Shown: positions 1-11,141 of the stretch, one piece after another
Position numbering within the stretch: position 1 is the stretch's first letter
Layout of the letters: the number at the start of each line of letters is the position of its first letter
Origin: Gigaspora rosea
Taxonomy: Eukaryota; Glomeromycota; Glomeromycetes; Diversisporales; Gigasporaceae
Assembly (NCBI GenBank): GCA_003550325.1
Contig: QKWP01001970.1
Location: 32,607-96,606, forward strand
DNA: 64,000 bases
Reading direction: 5' to 3'
Program-made: the position numbers and the translations under genes
Notes under the pieces: model-generated
What the model was told of the DNA's origin: nothing
The model's database searches: none
Seen by the model: only the letters and a program-made list of their open reading frames with translations

Positions 1-98
1 AAGCGCAAATAATTAAATAATTAAACATTTGATTGTAATATGTATTCTTAATTACTTAAAGTATATAAATAGTCATAACTCAATATTTGACATATAGC

Positions 99-739
99 TT
101 AGCTCAGTAGGGTGTGCGGTCAACTAAGTAAATCAAAACTATATGTAGTACCATATAAAAATTAAATATTGAAGATTTTTTGAATTTATTGATCAGGAGA
201 GTGATCAGAATAGTGATCAGGATTATTTATTACTTTTAATATATATTTTAATAGTAAAGAATGACTTGGATGTTTTGAATGTCTAGAGTGAATCAATTTA
301 CTTTTTTCAATTATTTTAGTATAAATCTATTTTTAAACATGTTTATAACAATGTTATGTACGTTGAAAAATTTTTGACATTAATATTTAGATTTCAAGTT
401 GACACTTTACAAAAATTCTATTTCATATTGTGATACTTTATTCAAAAAAGAGATTTTTCGTTGCAGATAAAAATTCAATACAAGAATTTAAAATTTTTTA
501 ACGTAACTTTGTTATAAACGTATTTAAGAATAGATTTATGTTAAAATAATTGAAAAAAGTAAAGCGATTCGCTCTAGACATCTAAAACTATTCAAGTAAT
601 TCTTTACTATTAAAATATATATATAAAGTGATTCACTATTCTGATCAACAATTTCAAAAAAATCTTCACTAATTAATTTTTATATGAGACTATACATAGT
701 TTTGATTGACTTAGTTGGCCGCACACCCCATTAGTTCAG
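99..739. mobile_element. Mutator-like foldback MITE, copy 1
   Basis: The element spans 108-730 and is almost entirely palindromic. The left end begins TAGGGTGTGCGG and the right end reads back as TGGGGTGTGCGG; the arms then stay alignable to a centre near 410-420. It is flanked by 9-bp direct repeats TTAGCTCAG (99-107) and TTAGTTCAG (731-739), one mismatch apart. A 9-bp target duplication is typical of Mutator-like elements. There is no coding capacity. The terminal segment AACTAAGTAAATCAAAA is shared with the copy at 5559-6139, so the two are one family. Confidence 0.82.
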
Positions 740-2120
740 GTAATTTAATTTGTTAAAATTTTGCAATTTTTAGGTAACATTTAGGAATTGAAACAAAGTT
801 CAGTATGTAATCGAAATTCTTATTGAATTAATTATAATTTTAAATGTCATTTTATTATATTTAATTTGTTTCTTTTTTAAAAAAAATCTCATTATTATAG
901 ATTCAATTATTATTTAACCCTTAATAATGCAACATGAATGAATTTGTCTATCTTTGAACAATAGATTATTTTTAATGTTTATCAGCTAGAAAATTTACAT
1001 TATTTTAATCTGATTAATTGAAATTTTGACTTTAATTTAAATAAGATTTATTAATACTACGAGAAAATATAGATTACTTAAGCTCACAACTCATATGAAA
1101 ATTATTTTTAAAATCTAAATTTTTTTATTGGTATTAAAAATATTAAAATACATAGAAATCTGAAGGGTAAAAAACAATTTTTTTTTTTTTTTTGTGCCAA
1201 TAATTATCTAATATAAAATAGGAATGATCAGTTCAGTCAGTGAACATTAATTATTCCACGTTTTTATATGATTTCATGACGGAGTTTTACGACTTATAAT
1301 CATTAATCAATGAAAAAACCAAGTTCCGTCAACATTAGAAAAATAACAAGTGTTTTCGAAAACTTGTTCTTTGATTACAGCTGTTTAAAATTTTTCTATG
1401 AAGAATCAAAGTTACCGACTTTTTCGAACTCAACAATTTATTAATTTATCAGTTTATTATCGGCAATTTTCCGTTCTAAAATTAATGAAAACAGCTGTAG
1501 TGATAAACCATCTTCATGGCAATCATTATTTCTATTACGGGAAAATACGTTATTAGCTAGTTGGGAGATAAAGTTGGGAGAGCATTGTGAAATGACATGC
1601 ATGGATTCGGGCCATGGTCACACTTTTATGGGCAGCACATGTCTTAACTAGACACTTGTCAGGATGGCGGAAACCTAATTAATAAATGATATTGTCCTTT
1701 GTGCTAAGATGATCGAATGGATAGAACCTACTAGTAATAGATTTAGATTTAGATTTGGGTTTAGAAATCATTGAATAAATAGATTATGATTAGATAATAG
1801 AATAAATAATGATAATAGAGTAATAAAATAATAAATTTGTGAAGTAAGTAGATCTTACCAAAGAAGAATACGCATTGCAAGTGTTTTGAAAATCATTAAA
1901 CAAAACCAGAAACATACTGTAAAGGTTTAAAATTACTTGATAATATTCAAGATATTTATTTAGATTATTCGTACTCTTACGTACGTATATACGATAATAA
2001 TACATTCAGAAAACCTATTTGACATGGTAATTCGAATTCATGTTCATATAATATATACATATATATAACCTGATATTTGGTTGACCCTCACCTAAATATT
2101 ATGCAATTTCTAGAAACCTC
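740..2120. other. AT-rich intergenic stretch, no gene seen
   Basis: No coding signal is seen. It contains a poly-T run near 1180-1194 and a short TTTAGA repeat near 1741-1768. The last part is the 3' flank of the minus-strand acyl-carrier-like gene. Confidence 0.5.
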
Positions 2121-2575
2121 CTAACCATTCTTGGTATGAGCACATACATAATCAAGTACATCTTTAACTGTAGCGAAGCTATCCGCATCTTCATCAGGAA
2201 TCGTTATATCGAATTTTTCTTCAAGACCCAATGCAAATTCACTCATATCTAACTCGTCCGCGCCAAGATCATCGAAAGTTGTTTCAGGTGTAATTTCATC
2301 CTTGCTTACACCAAAATGCTCGGCAATATTAGTTATGACTTTATCTTCGGTACCACTATTGCATTGACTCCGTTCCTCGGCGACACGTTTGGAATAGTAA
2401 GCGTCACGCCTTTCGTAACCGGATGCTGTAATATTGAAATTTTAGAAAGACATATATATGGAAGGCAATAACATTAATTTGTTACAAGCTTAAAAGGCAA
2501 ATACATTACAAATACATTACCAACTGCAACAATCGCAACGAACGCGATCAAAAATCCGAAAATGGTAATATTCAT
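2121..2575 (-). CDS. Secreted acyl-carrier-protein-like protein lacking the phosphopantetheine serine
   Basis: Two exons, 2521-2575 and 2121-2425, join across a 95-nt intron (GTAATG donor at 2520, TACAG acceptor ending at 2426) to give 119 residues. Residues 1-19 (MNITIFGFLIAFVAIVAVA) are hydrophobic with no basic residue, so they look like a signal peptide or anchor, not a mitochondrial presequence. RR (24-25) and KR (31-32) are possible Kex2-type sites. Residues about 45-115 match an acyl carrier protein: TTFDDLGADELD, then ALGLEEKFDITIPDEDA and FATVKDVLDYV. The family attachment motif is DSL; here residue 76 is Glu, so the usual 4'-phosphopantetheine arm cannot be attached at that site. 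Two cysteines (40 and 113) lie at the two ends of the domain and could pair in a secreted protein. The start is the only ATG giving an open first exon into a canonical donor. The role is unknown; the ACP fold assignment is strong, secretion is inferred. Confidence 0.85.
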
Positions 2576-2738
2576 TATTATTATACACGTATATTATAAC
2601 TATTATGATTGTAATTATATTTTTTATTATGATTATAATTATTAAGTCTCTATATTTTTTTATTACTATTATATATTATAATTCTTATGATTATAATTAT
2701 TAATTTTTTATATTTTTTTATTATTAATTCATATTTTC

Positions 2739-2769
<31 letters not shown>

Positions 2770-2815
2770 TGAAGATATTATTCTTCAGTAAAGAGCTTGA
2801 GAGTAGATATGAGGC

Positions 2816-2829
2816 GATTTATATAGATC
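2816..2829 (-). promoter_or_regulatory. TATA-box-like element upstream of the acyl-carrier-like gene
   Basis: On the minus strand the sequence reads GATCTATATAAATC, a good TATA box, about 240 nt before the ATG at 2575. A (TA)n run at 2743-2769 lies between, so the true initiation site cannot be fixed from sequence alone. Confidence 0.4.
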
Positions 2830-2989
2830 CAAGAATTGTATGCGTTGTCAAAAAAAGCTATTTCTCTTATGTAACTGTGTTTTTATCCCAAAGCCTCATG
2901 TAATTTTCTTTTAATAAAGCCTCTAAATACTACAATTAGTGATCATAGTCGATGAAAGAATCTCGCAATCGGCTTTGTTTAGTGATTCT

Positions 2990-3106
2990 GTTGCATCTAA
3001 AGTAGCTTTATCTAAAGTAGCTTTTTATATATCTAAAGTAGTGCCATGGCTAAAATTACGACTTAATGTCTCAGGGGCTTAGATAAATCGCTACATTAAA
3101 TGCAAC
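2990..3106. mobile_element. MITE, GTTGCAT-ended family, copy 1
   Basis: The left end GTTGCATCTAAAGTAGC and the right end read backwards GTTGCATTTAATGTAGC form terminal inverted repeats around about 80 bp of interior. The interior CGACTTAATG and GGGGCTT reappear in inverted order in the copy at 4759-4866. Imperfect TCTAAAGTAG repeats follow the left end. Confidence 0.6.
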
Positions 3107-4758
3107 AATTCAACATAACTTTCTGCTAAAACATCGAATATTTTCACTTCTGTGACGTTAAGAAAAAACATATTTTGTAAACTTTTTGTAAGCCTCATAA
3201 TCCAAGCCTTTTAGTGGCTTCACACTTCGAAGATAAATACAGAATTACAATCCAAAGAAAAATTTTCCGGTAACAAGAATTCTTAAAGATAAACCATTTA
3301 AAAAATTTATCATAAACAATCATCATTAGTTAAATAATAATAATATTGTACAATTAAATTTGAAACTCAGGCTGAGGGCTAAAAGTCATAAATATTAATA
3401 ATCAAAAGTTATAAAAGTTATAGTCCTTCGCGAATTTTAGTGAAACTTATACTAGTAACTTCTTTAACGAATTCTATCATAATAGCAAAAAAGTTAATGT
3501 TTTTAGCAAACAAATTAGATAAGTTTGTTAAGTTCGTTTCTAAAATTGCGAACGATTTAATGTTCCTGTATGTTAATGAGAAGCATTGTATGACGCAATT
3601 TTATGTTTAACAGAGTGAAAAATAATAAACCTGTTGAATGGAAATCTCTTTATCGAAAACTTTAAACAAAATAAAATGTGTACCTGGCTTAAAAACCTTA
3701 AATCAAACAACGACACTTTTTATGGATGACGCAAAGCGCTATCTTATTAAGTATTTTAAGAACAGAAATAAGAAGTTTCACGTAACTTGCTTTAATTAAA
3801 TTTATCAATAACTTTTATTAAAATTAACGTATGGAGATTTATAATTTTACATTGATCATAAACCAATTGTAAATTTATAAAAACCTAAGTTGTACTTATA
3901 ACTATTTACTATTAAAATCACATTTCACTAAGTGTTAAATACTAATCCATTTCACTGTTGAAATTACGGACTTATTCACTGTTAAAATTATGTACCACTA
4001 TTATTGAATTCACTACTGAAATCATGATTCTACCTACCAATAAATCACAAATGTTAATGGTCGATCACGTGATCAAAAAGTAAGGCCAGACCAATTTAAT
4101 TCGGTGGTTTACGTTACCCCCCTTTTTTCCTCCCTCCCTCTTACTTATAGAAATCACTTAATAAATTCGACAAAGAATCTGATTGGTCATTTGATCAGAC
4201 AAACCAATCAAATTCTTTTATTGGATCCATTGATGAGGTACTGTACTTAAGCCAAGTTTTATCGAATATATAAAATACAAGACTTGTGTGCCATTTCGGT
4301 AACAATGAAAAGAGAGTTAGTTGTGTCGGAATTATCATGATTTTTATCATGGTTTCTATAAAAAAAATTCTGGTACAAACCTATTCGACACATAATACGT
4401 TTTAAGGTTGAGTTTGCATCGAAATTATTTTGATTTCTATCATAAATTATTATAAAAATTCTCATACAAAGTTTGCTCGTTATTCTAATAATATGGTTAA
4501 GGTTAAATTAGGTAGTTCACGTTGGAATTCTTATAGTTCTATCACGAGTTACGGTTACAAATCTTACTATGTGTGGCGTAGTTTCTGAAGAGCCCTTGCA
4601 TTTAGTAAAAGGGGTATAAATAAATGACGAGATATATAATGATTTGAAAACAGCAAAGGTGAACCGAAAATATAATTCGAGTAACTCACGTAATCATGCG
4701 ATCGATCAGGGTAATCACGGGAATCAGAGTGTTGGGCAGATCGAGTACAAAGAGTACT
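3107..4758. other. AT-rich stretch with dispersed repeat remnants
   Basis: No gene is seen. At 3940-4050 a degenerate ACTGTTAAAATTA / ACTGAAATCATG motif recurs, resembling 6650-6835. Positions 4083-4125 carry one end (GGCCAGACCAATTTAATTC) of the element family complete at 4891-5094. Positions 4320-4580 resemble 7590-7760 and 61190-61260 (pieces such as ATCATGAGTTAC and AAAAAATTCTG), an old dispersed repeat. Confidence 0.4.
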
Positions 4759-4866
4759 GTTGCATATAAAGTAGCCCCCTATTTAAAGTAATGCCTGACT
4801 AAAGTCAAGCCCCATCCTCACGCATGCATTAAGTCGAAATTTGAGTCTTGCGCTACTTTAGATGTA
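4759..4866. mobile_element. MITE, GTTGCAT-ended family, copy 2 (inverted)
   Basis: It begins GTTGCATATAAAGTAGC and ends GCTACTTTAGATG. Read on the minus strand, its interior shows CGACTTAATG then GGGGCTT, the order seen in copy 1 at 2990-3106. Confidence 0.55.
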
Positions 4867-4888
4867 CTAACGTTATCCATATCTCAGT

Positions 4889-5096
4889 TAGGCGAGGCCA
4901 ATTCGATTCGGTAGTTTACATTACCCTTTCTATTAGTAAATATTTTTGAGATTTAGGGCGGAGAATTTAATGCCTGGTGGAATTAAGATTAAAAATTGAA
5001 TTTTAAATTTTTTATATATGTTCTGTCCTGTCCCCTCCCCCCCTCTTTTGAGAAAGGAATGTAACGTAAACCACCGAATTAAATTGGTCTCGCCTA
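4889..5096. mobile_element. TA-target MITE with GGCGAG ends
   Basis: The element 4891-5094 is flanked by TA on both sides. Its ends GGCGAGGCCAATTCGATTCG and, read backwards, GGCGAGACCAATTTAATTCG continue as inverted repeats through GGTGGTTTACGTTAC. Single ends of the same family occur at 4083 and at 45533. A TA duplication suits a Tc1/mariner-type or Stowaway-like element. Confidence 0.7.
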
Positions 5097-5224
5097 AATG
5101 GGCAACACGGCTAGAACAACCAATCTAGGCCGGGTCACAAATTCGCAAAAGGAAACTGAAGGAAAAATATCAAATCAAGTAATGCCATGAATGACATATG
5201 CCAACAGCGCCAAACGAGGCATAG

Positions 5225-5392
5225 CCTTACGCTAGGGATTGGAACCGCCTAAAATTTTTCTTAATCGTTTAACCGTTTAACCGTTTAATTTGGGCGGCAT
5301 TAACATAATTCCGGCCTACGACCAACATAATTCTGCCCGAAACTATAGAGCAATTTTTAACCGTTTAAACGGTTCCAATCCCTACCTTACGC
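5225..5392. mobile_element. hAT-type MITE
   Basis: The element 5233-5384 (152 bp) begins TAGGGATTGGAACCG and ends CGGTTCCAATCCCTA, a perfect 15-bp inverted repeat. It is flanked by perfect 8-bp direct repeats CCTTACGC at 5225-5232 and 5385-5392, the hallmark of hAT insertion. The interior has repeated TTTAACCG motifs. Confidence 0.88.
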
Positions 5393-5549
5393 CGAAATAA
5401 AAAACAAATAAACAATTGAATAAACATGACATAAATAACACAAACGGAAGAAGTGGAAACTTTAGTATTGCTAACCCAAACAGAAATTTCTCTCGACCCA
5501 CCCTACCACCCTCTGGATGACCAAGTGATCCTACAATTTCTCCGCCTGC

Positions 5550-6148
5550 ATCTCTCATTAGGGTGGTAACTCAACTAAGTAAATCAAAATTATGTCAGCA
5601 ATACTAATAATTTTACTATGATCAGATTTTAATCAGTGAATTTAAAATTATCGATTAAATATCATATTACATTTATTTAATTAATAAGCAACGCACAAAA
5701 TTCTAAAGAACCCGCCTTGATATTGCACTTATTTTTCTAATTTCTTTTAATTGAAAACTCTTCACCGAAGTCATCTCTAAAAGTTACGCTCGATTTTTTG
5801 CAAAAATTCTATTAAAGTTTCGACTTGTACGTTTAAATTCTAATTTTTTTTTTACGTTTTATAAGACGAACATTAAAATTTATATGTTAGTAGAAAATCC
5901 GAAAGCGTAACTTTATTCTCCAATATTTAATAAGTCACTTGTGAAAATTTCAAAGTAATTCATTGGGTTTTCATTAAGTTGCGTTGTTTTAAAGTAATCA
6001 ATTTTAATAAATTAATATCGATATATCGATATATAATTAAAATTGATTTTCATTCGTGTAACGTGAAAAATCTGCAATAGAACAAATTCTATAGTTTTGC
6101 TCACATAATTTTGATTTACTTAGTTGAGTTACCACCCTAATCTCTCAT
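5550..6148. mobile_element. Mutator-like MITE, copy 2
   Basis: The element 5559-6139 (581 bp) has perfect inverted ends starting TAGGGTGGTAACTCAACTAA and continuing through AGTAAATCAAAATTATG. It is flanked by perfect 9-bp direct repeats ATCTCTCAT (5550-5558 and 6140-6148). The AACTAAGTAAATCAAAA segment is shared with the element at 108-730. It interrupts the LTR-like repeat, so it is the younger of the two. Confidence 0.9.
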
Positions 6149-6163
6149 GTATTCTCTGCTCAC

Positions 6164-6200
6164 AGCCGGCTGCCTTCGGCAAAGCGGGAAACAACCGGCT
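6164..6200 (+). repeat. Recurrent hairpin AGCCGG...GGGAAAC...CCGGCT, copy A
   Basis: AGCCGG pairs with CCGGCT. An inner stem CTGCC/GGCA closes a small loop, and an unpaired GGGAAACAA lies on the 3' side. The same layout occurs at 26937-26972 (plus), 50600-50635 (minus) and 50691-50727 (minus). What it does is not known. Confidence 0.6.
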
Positions 6201-6403
6201 TGCACTCCTACGGCGACTCCCAGCGCAATAATTATTGCATGTCTCTCGGGATACGTCGCTGCTCTGGCCATTCCTGGCCAGTTTTATCAATGTACCAATC
6301 TAGCACATTGTTAGTTTAATAAAGCTATCTACGGCCTAAATGACACATGCCGGCATCACCCAAAAAAAAATTTTGCAAACGTACAATGCTTTTCGTAACT
6401 GTT

Positions 6404-6624
6404 CAGATCATAATGAAATCAGATCATTGTGAAAGTTAGGGGTCTCAATTTAAAAATCTAAGCTCTAACAAAAATCCACCTATAATCTTTTTCTAATAAC
6501 TCCAACACTAATCCCTAACTTCACTATAAAAAAAAACCTAACAAAAAAAGACCCCAAGGAATTTTAAAAATCGGACATAAAATAAGTTCAAATTTCACAA
6601 TGATCTGATTTCATTATTATCTGT
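6404..6624. mobile_element. MITE with GATCATTGTGAAA inverted ends
   Basis: The left end CAGATCATAATGAAATCAGA continues into TCATTGTGAAA; the right end read backwards gives CAGATAATAATGAAATCAGA followed by TCATTGTGAAA. No convincing target duplication was found (possibly 4 bp AACT). Confidence 0.6.
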
Positions 6625-6649
6625 CAGAATAACTAATCCACACACCCAC

Positions 6650-9600
6650 TTTTGAAATCATGGAAAAATTTAAATCACAAACCTACTCACTATCAAATAG
6701 TGAACCCTTCTGCTATTATAACCATAAATCTACGTCGTTTTTGAAATCATAACCTACCCACAGCCGAAATCACAATCTATCTACCATTAAAATCATACCA
6801 ACATCGTTGAAATCATGAATCTATTATCAGAATTTAAGTAAAAAAAGACATACATTATGAATAAAGTTGTCGCCCCAGTCCGAGAATAATTTATGCAGAA
6901 TGACATCTTATCTGATTTCTTTGATTTAAAAAGATTAAAATAATATAATGTCCATAACCTAAACTACTTTTCTTAAAACCATTAATAACAGTGGTTATAT
7001 ATCAGGCTTGTGACATGCTATCAAGTCCAACGTATCAAGAACAATTAGAACAGATGTTTATGTGAGGTTATACGATTATTTCATTTCTGAATTTGAAAAA
7101 ATAAAAGAAAAATCAATAATAAATATTGAACTGCTTAAAATTTATGGTTTGAGTATTTGCGATATTTGGTTCACTATTGCCCTAAAAAGATGATAACTAA
7201 TTGTAAATACAATATTATTCAATGAATGACCTCCAAAATAGCATTTTGAATTAAATGTCTAATCTTGAACAAAGATCTCCAATTTCATTTTCTGCTGTTT
7301 TGTATTGGTTACTAATTTTAAAGTGGACATAGAAGTGAATTGGACATTATGTACATGTCGAAATCAAAAAAATATATATATAATTAATAATAAAACCAAA
7401 AGGATTATTTTATTTAGATTTGAGAGTCCATACTTTGAACCTATGGAAAAGATAAGTAAAATAGTGCAAAGTGCGAATAACTATAAAGATCATATAGTGA
7501 TGAAAATAAGCTACCTTATTTGTCCAAAAAGTTATACAAAAATTATAGGGTAATTTATTTTCGAACTTGAAAGTGTACTAATAAAAAGTTGTCCAAAAAT
7601 GATACCAAATTTTATTATAAAAAATCTGTTATAAACCTATTTGATGCATAATATGTATCTTTATTAACTGTAAGGTTGAATTAGTTTATATTAGAATTAT
7701 TATAACTTCTATCATGAGTTACTGTAAAAAAAATTCTGTTAAAACCTTACTATTCTGGCAATAAATAGCATGTGCCTCACTAATGCATGTCAATAAGGCT
7801 ATCTATATCTCAGTTAATCTAACATCCATGAAATGAATAGCAGACCAAAATTGATTTTTAAAATAATATAGAAGTTTATGTGTTTTATTTTTTTGAAATT
7901 AATTATAATTATGGATCCAAAGTGAGTTTCATTAGACAGCTGAACATTAGAATTTAAGGAGGACAGTAATAATCTAATGTGATGATTCTGTTGATCATAA
8001 CATTGAATCAAATAATCATATTAGCAGATGATATACAGAATTTGAATCAAGAATCATTAAAATGTTGAATATTTTATACTTTAATAGTTCAAACAAATAA
8101 TTTTTTTTTAACAGTTTAAACAAATAATATTTTATACTTTAATGGTCCAAACAAATGTAATTATAAACTATTTGTATATAAAAAAGAATGTTTTTTTTTT
8201 GGAAAGTGTATAAAAAGTATGGTAAATAACAAAGAAGAAAGGGACAAAATTAAAAAGTTGGTCTGGATTTAAATTTTTAGTGCAGCTTTTTTAAAAAAAT
8301 CAAGTTTTTTACTAACAAATTTTATTATATGCATAAATAGATCAACATGATACATTCATATACATGTAAATTATTATTAATTAGCAGTAAATCAAATAAT
8401 TTGTTAATATTGAAAACATAATTTCTTATTTTATCACAAATTTCATGGGGCACGGTGTGTGGCTCATATAAAGAAATGTACCTGAGCCATATTGGATAAT
8501 GAAATCTTTGTATGTGGCTTTAAGAACAGATTACTAAAGTATTAATTAATAAATCTAGATATTTATAACATTTTAAATTGCATTTAAAATACCAATATCT
8601 TAAGTTGTACCTAAAATAGTTAAATAAGAGAGGTATATTATATTAGTCAAGAATATAATTTCAATAACTTAAAAACTATATCTAGATATTTAAGTAGAAA
8701 AGCATATTGTAAATTTAATTAAAAAGTTTAATAAATTAATGTATTATATATAATTGGTATCATACTATAAAATCAAATAAATTTGTTATTTGATATATAA
8801 GAGCTATAAAGTTTCTTTCAAGTACTGTATTTTTTAACAGATTTTCTTAAAAACTAATTGACTGGATGTTTAGAAATTTTAAAATTTTTTAATTTTTATA
8901 TTTACAGTATAATGTTTTTGAAAATAAATTAAAGCTAGTTTCAATCATATTCAAAATTTTAGAACCAAAAATAAACTCGGTACAATATATATGACATTAG
9001 AGGTGCTTATTTATGAAGAATTTTTGTGCTAAAAAGTGCTTTGAATTTAACTGGCCAATAATGGGAAAATTATCTACAGATGTAGGTATAACATATTTCA
9101 CCTCAAATATGGATCCCAGGGTTCGGATTTGCAGAACATAAGAGTGCCCACAAGCATGTTTTTGTTAACATTAATCACTTATTAACTTGATTTATTAATT
9201 TCTAACCATTACAATATTTTGCAAAATCCTCATAATACTCTACATATTTGATTATACATTTAATCTAAAGTTTGAATATCTCCAATGACCTTCCATTATA
9301 TTCTATTGAAAATATTCATAATTTAGAGCATGTACACACATATATCGTATTAGCTTTCCGCCATGTCTAGGAAATGTCTGTTATATATATATATAAAGAA
9401 CATATTAATTTAATATTAATTAACTACTATTATTTAAATATATAAGCATTTAAAAATATTTATGTATAATATTCAGTATGATGGAAGTTACGTAAACTAA
9501 TGTTCTTCGGTCATATTACTCTCGCTAAATCATTACTTTTTGCTTTTTTTTCACTTTTTCCTTTATTCAATAAACGAAATCGTCAACATAGTTCTTAGTG

Positions 9601-10096
9601 CATAAAAAATTTTTTAAGAAATTGTTTAACGATCTTCGATCTCATTCAATATTTGGGACGGTCTACAATCGAATTCGAATCAAGAATATATACATTATTT
9701 TCACATGAACAAAATAACTGATAAAAATATACAAAACAGATGATAATTCTATTGTAAAATGATTTTAATTTTCAAATATTGTTAAAAATCATCACTAATA
9801 TCACGCTCCTATTCTATTTAGAATTCTAAATTAATATTTAAGCTTAGTAATACGAAATTATAAATTTTTTTCAGATAACGATTGGTTTCATATATATTTA
9901 TTTTGATAAGCTGTCTTCCTGTAACCATATTCTGTGTATGATTTGTTTGTGACATTATACTATATTGTGTAATTCGCCAAGTAAGCAACAACCAAACTAG
10001 TTACAGAATTCATGGTACAAGTACTAGATACAATGCATTTCTTCGCACTTCGTTCCCGGTGAATTCAAAAATTGGCTTTTGTTAATTTTTATAAAA
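6650..10096. other. AT-rich stretch, repeats only
   Basis: At 6650-6835 a degenerate motif GAAATCAT...CTACC recurs about every 25-30 bp. At 8064-8160 a roughly 35-bp piece (ATTTTATACTTTAAT) is duplicated. Short open frames near 7305-7553 and 7814-8011 start at non-ATG codons or show no recognisable composition. No gene could be supported. Confidence 0.45.
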
Positions 10097-10570
10097 ATGA
10101 ATGATATTACATTTATTTTTTGTAAAAAATCTGCTATATTCGATGATCAAAACCCAGATGGAATATATAGGATGGGATTTTGCTACGAAAATGGAATTGG
10201 TGTTAAAGAGGATGAACACAAGGCATTCATTTATTATCAAAAATCTGCGGAAATGGAAAATATAAATGGAATATATAAAGTTGGCTATTGTTATCAGCAT
10301 GGTGTTGGTGTCAAAAAAGACAATCGTAAAGCATTCGTTTATTACCAAAAGGCGGCAGAAATGGGTAATGCTGATGGAATAAGTAAGCTAGCCTATTGCT
10401 TTTCATTAGGAATTGGAATTGAAAAAGACGAACGTAAAACATTTCGATATTATCAAAAATCAGCTGACATGGGAAATATTAACGGAATGAATGGACTTGG
10501 ATATTGTTATCGAAATGGAATTTTTGGTGAAAAAGATCTTCAGAAAGCTAATTATTGGTATCAAATGTAA
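10097..10570 (+). CDS. Sel1-repeat (SLR) protein, probably a gene fragment
   Basis: From the ATG at 10097 the product has 157 residues and ends WYQM. After a short lead it contains three full 36-residue Sel1-like repeats and part of a fourth, each with the pattern DGIY..G.CY..GIGV.KDE.KAF.YYQKSAEMGN. These repeats form helical pairs that act as protein-binding scaffolds. In glomeromycotan fungi such repeats often sit C-terminal to a kinase domain. Here the first repeat starts abruptly (FCKKSAIFDDQNPDG where YYQKSAEMGN is expected), so the N-terminal part, perhaps a kinase, may be missing. The kinase remnant downstream (11084-14341) is in the wrong order to be that partner. An upstream ATG-less lead cannot be excluded as an exon. 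Confidence 0.7.
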   Translation: MNDITFIFCKKSAIFDDQNPDGIYRMGFCYENGIGVKEDEHKAFIYYQKSAEMENINGIYKVGYCYQHGVGVKKDNRKAFVYYQKAAEMGNADGISKLAYCFSLGIGIEKDERKTFRYYQKSADMGNINGMNGLGYCYRNGIFGEKDLQKANYWYQM

Positions 10571-11083
10571 GAAATCAAAATTTTCAAATTAACTTTTTAT
10601 TAAATAATTTTGTATAATGATTTATTTATGTGTTAAACAATTTAGGGGAAAAAATAAATTAAGAGGTAATTAATAAAGTACACATATTTTCACCACCATA
10701 GCTGCCAAACAATCAGGTTGAAATATAACTATCTGCAAAGGTATTGCCATGACAAAATAAGAAACAATATTGATAGTATATGTGTTATTCATTTATAACA
10801 GGTTTATTAAAATTACTTCACTGACATTGAACTTCCATAACTTCACATATTCAAACATGAAATACATTCGTATTTGCACTCACTCTAACTCAATTGTATA
10901 AGGCCGTTTTTGTCGAAATAGCTTGTAGGTTAACTGATTGTTGGTTAAGTGAATGTTTTCATCACTCACATAATATAAAACTGTTGTATAGTAAATAGCA
11001 TGCTATAATGGTGGAAAAAGTATACACCTAATTTATCACGCATTGTTAAATAATTTAAGGTCTAATAATTAACAATTTTTTAG
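10571..11083. other. Intergenic stretch, nothing recognised
   Basis: AT-rich. The last bases (AATTTTTTAG, ending 11083) form a plausible splice acceptor for the kinase gene that follows, but no upstream exon could be identified. Confidence 0.4.
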
Positions 11084-11141
11084 TTTCAAATAATTGGATA
11101 CTTGAAAATCCTGATATTGATGATGACTTAAAAAGCATATT

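Larger units (their letters stand above)
5097..6350 (+). repeat. LTR-like repeat (fossil), interrupted by two MITEs
   Basis: With the MITEs at 5233-5384 and 5559-6139 set aside, this GC-richer stretch resembles 26870-27060: TTCTCGACCCA, a pyrimidine-rich tract, then the AGCCGG...ACCGGCT hairpin, with an AATAAA at about 6318. The TATA-like sequence near 5430 and the poly-A signal suggest a solo LTR or similar retroelement remnant. It is old, judged by the nested insertions. The family and exact ends are not determined. Confidence 0.35.

Noticed and set aside
97-119. TAGCTCAGTAGG looks like a tRNA A box at the border of the first MITE.
   Set aside because: Removing the MITE joins it to TTAGTTCAGGTAATTT with no stems or B box; it is simply the target duplication.
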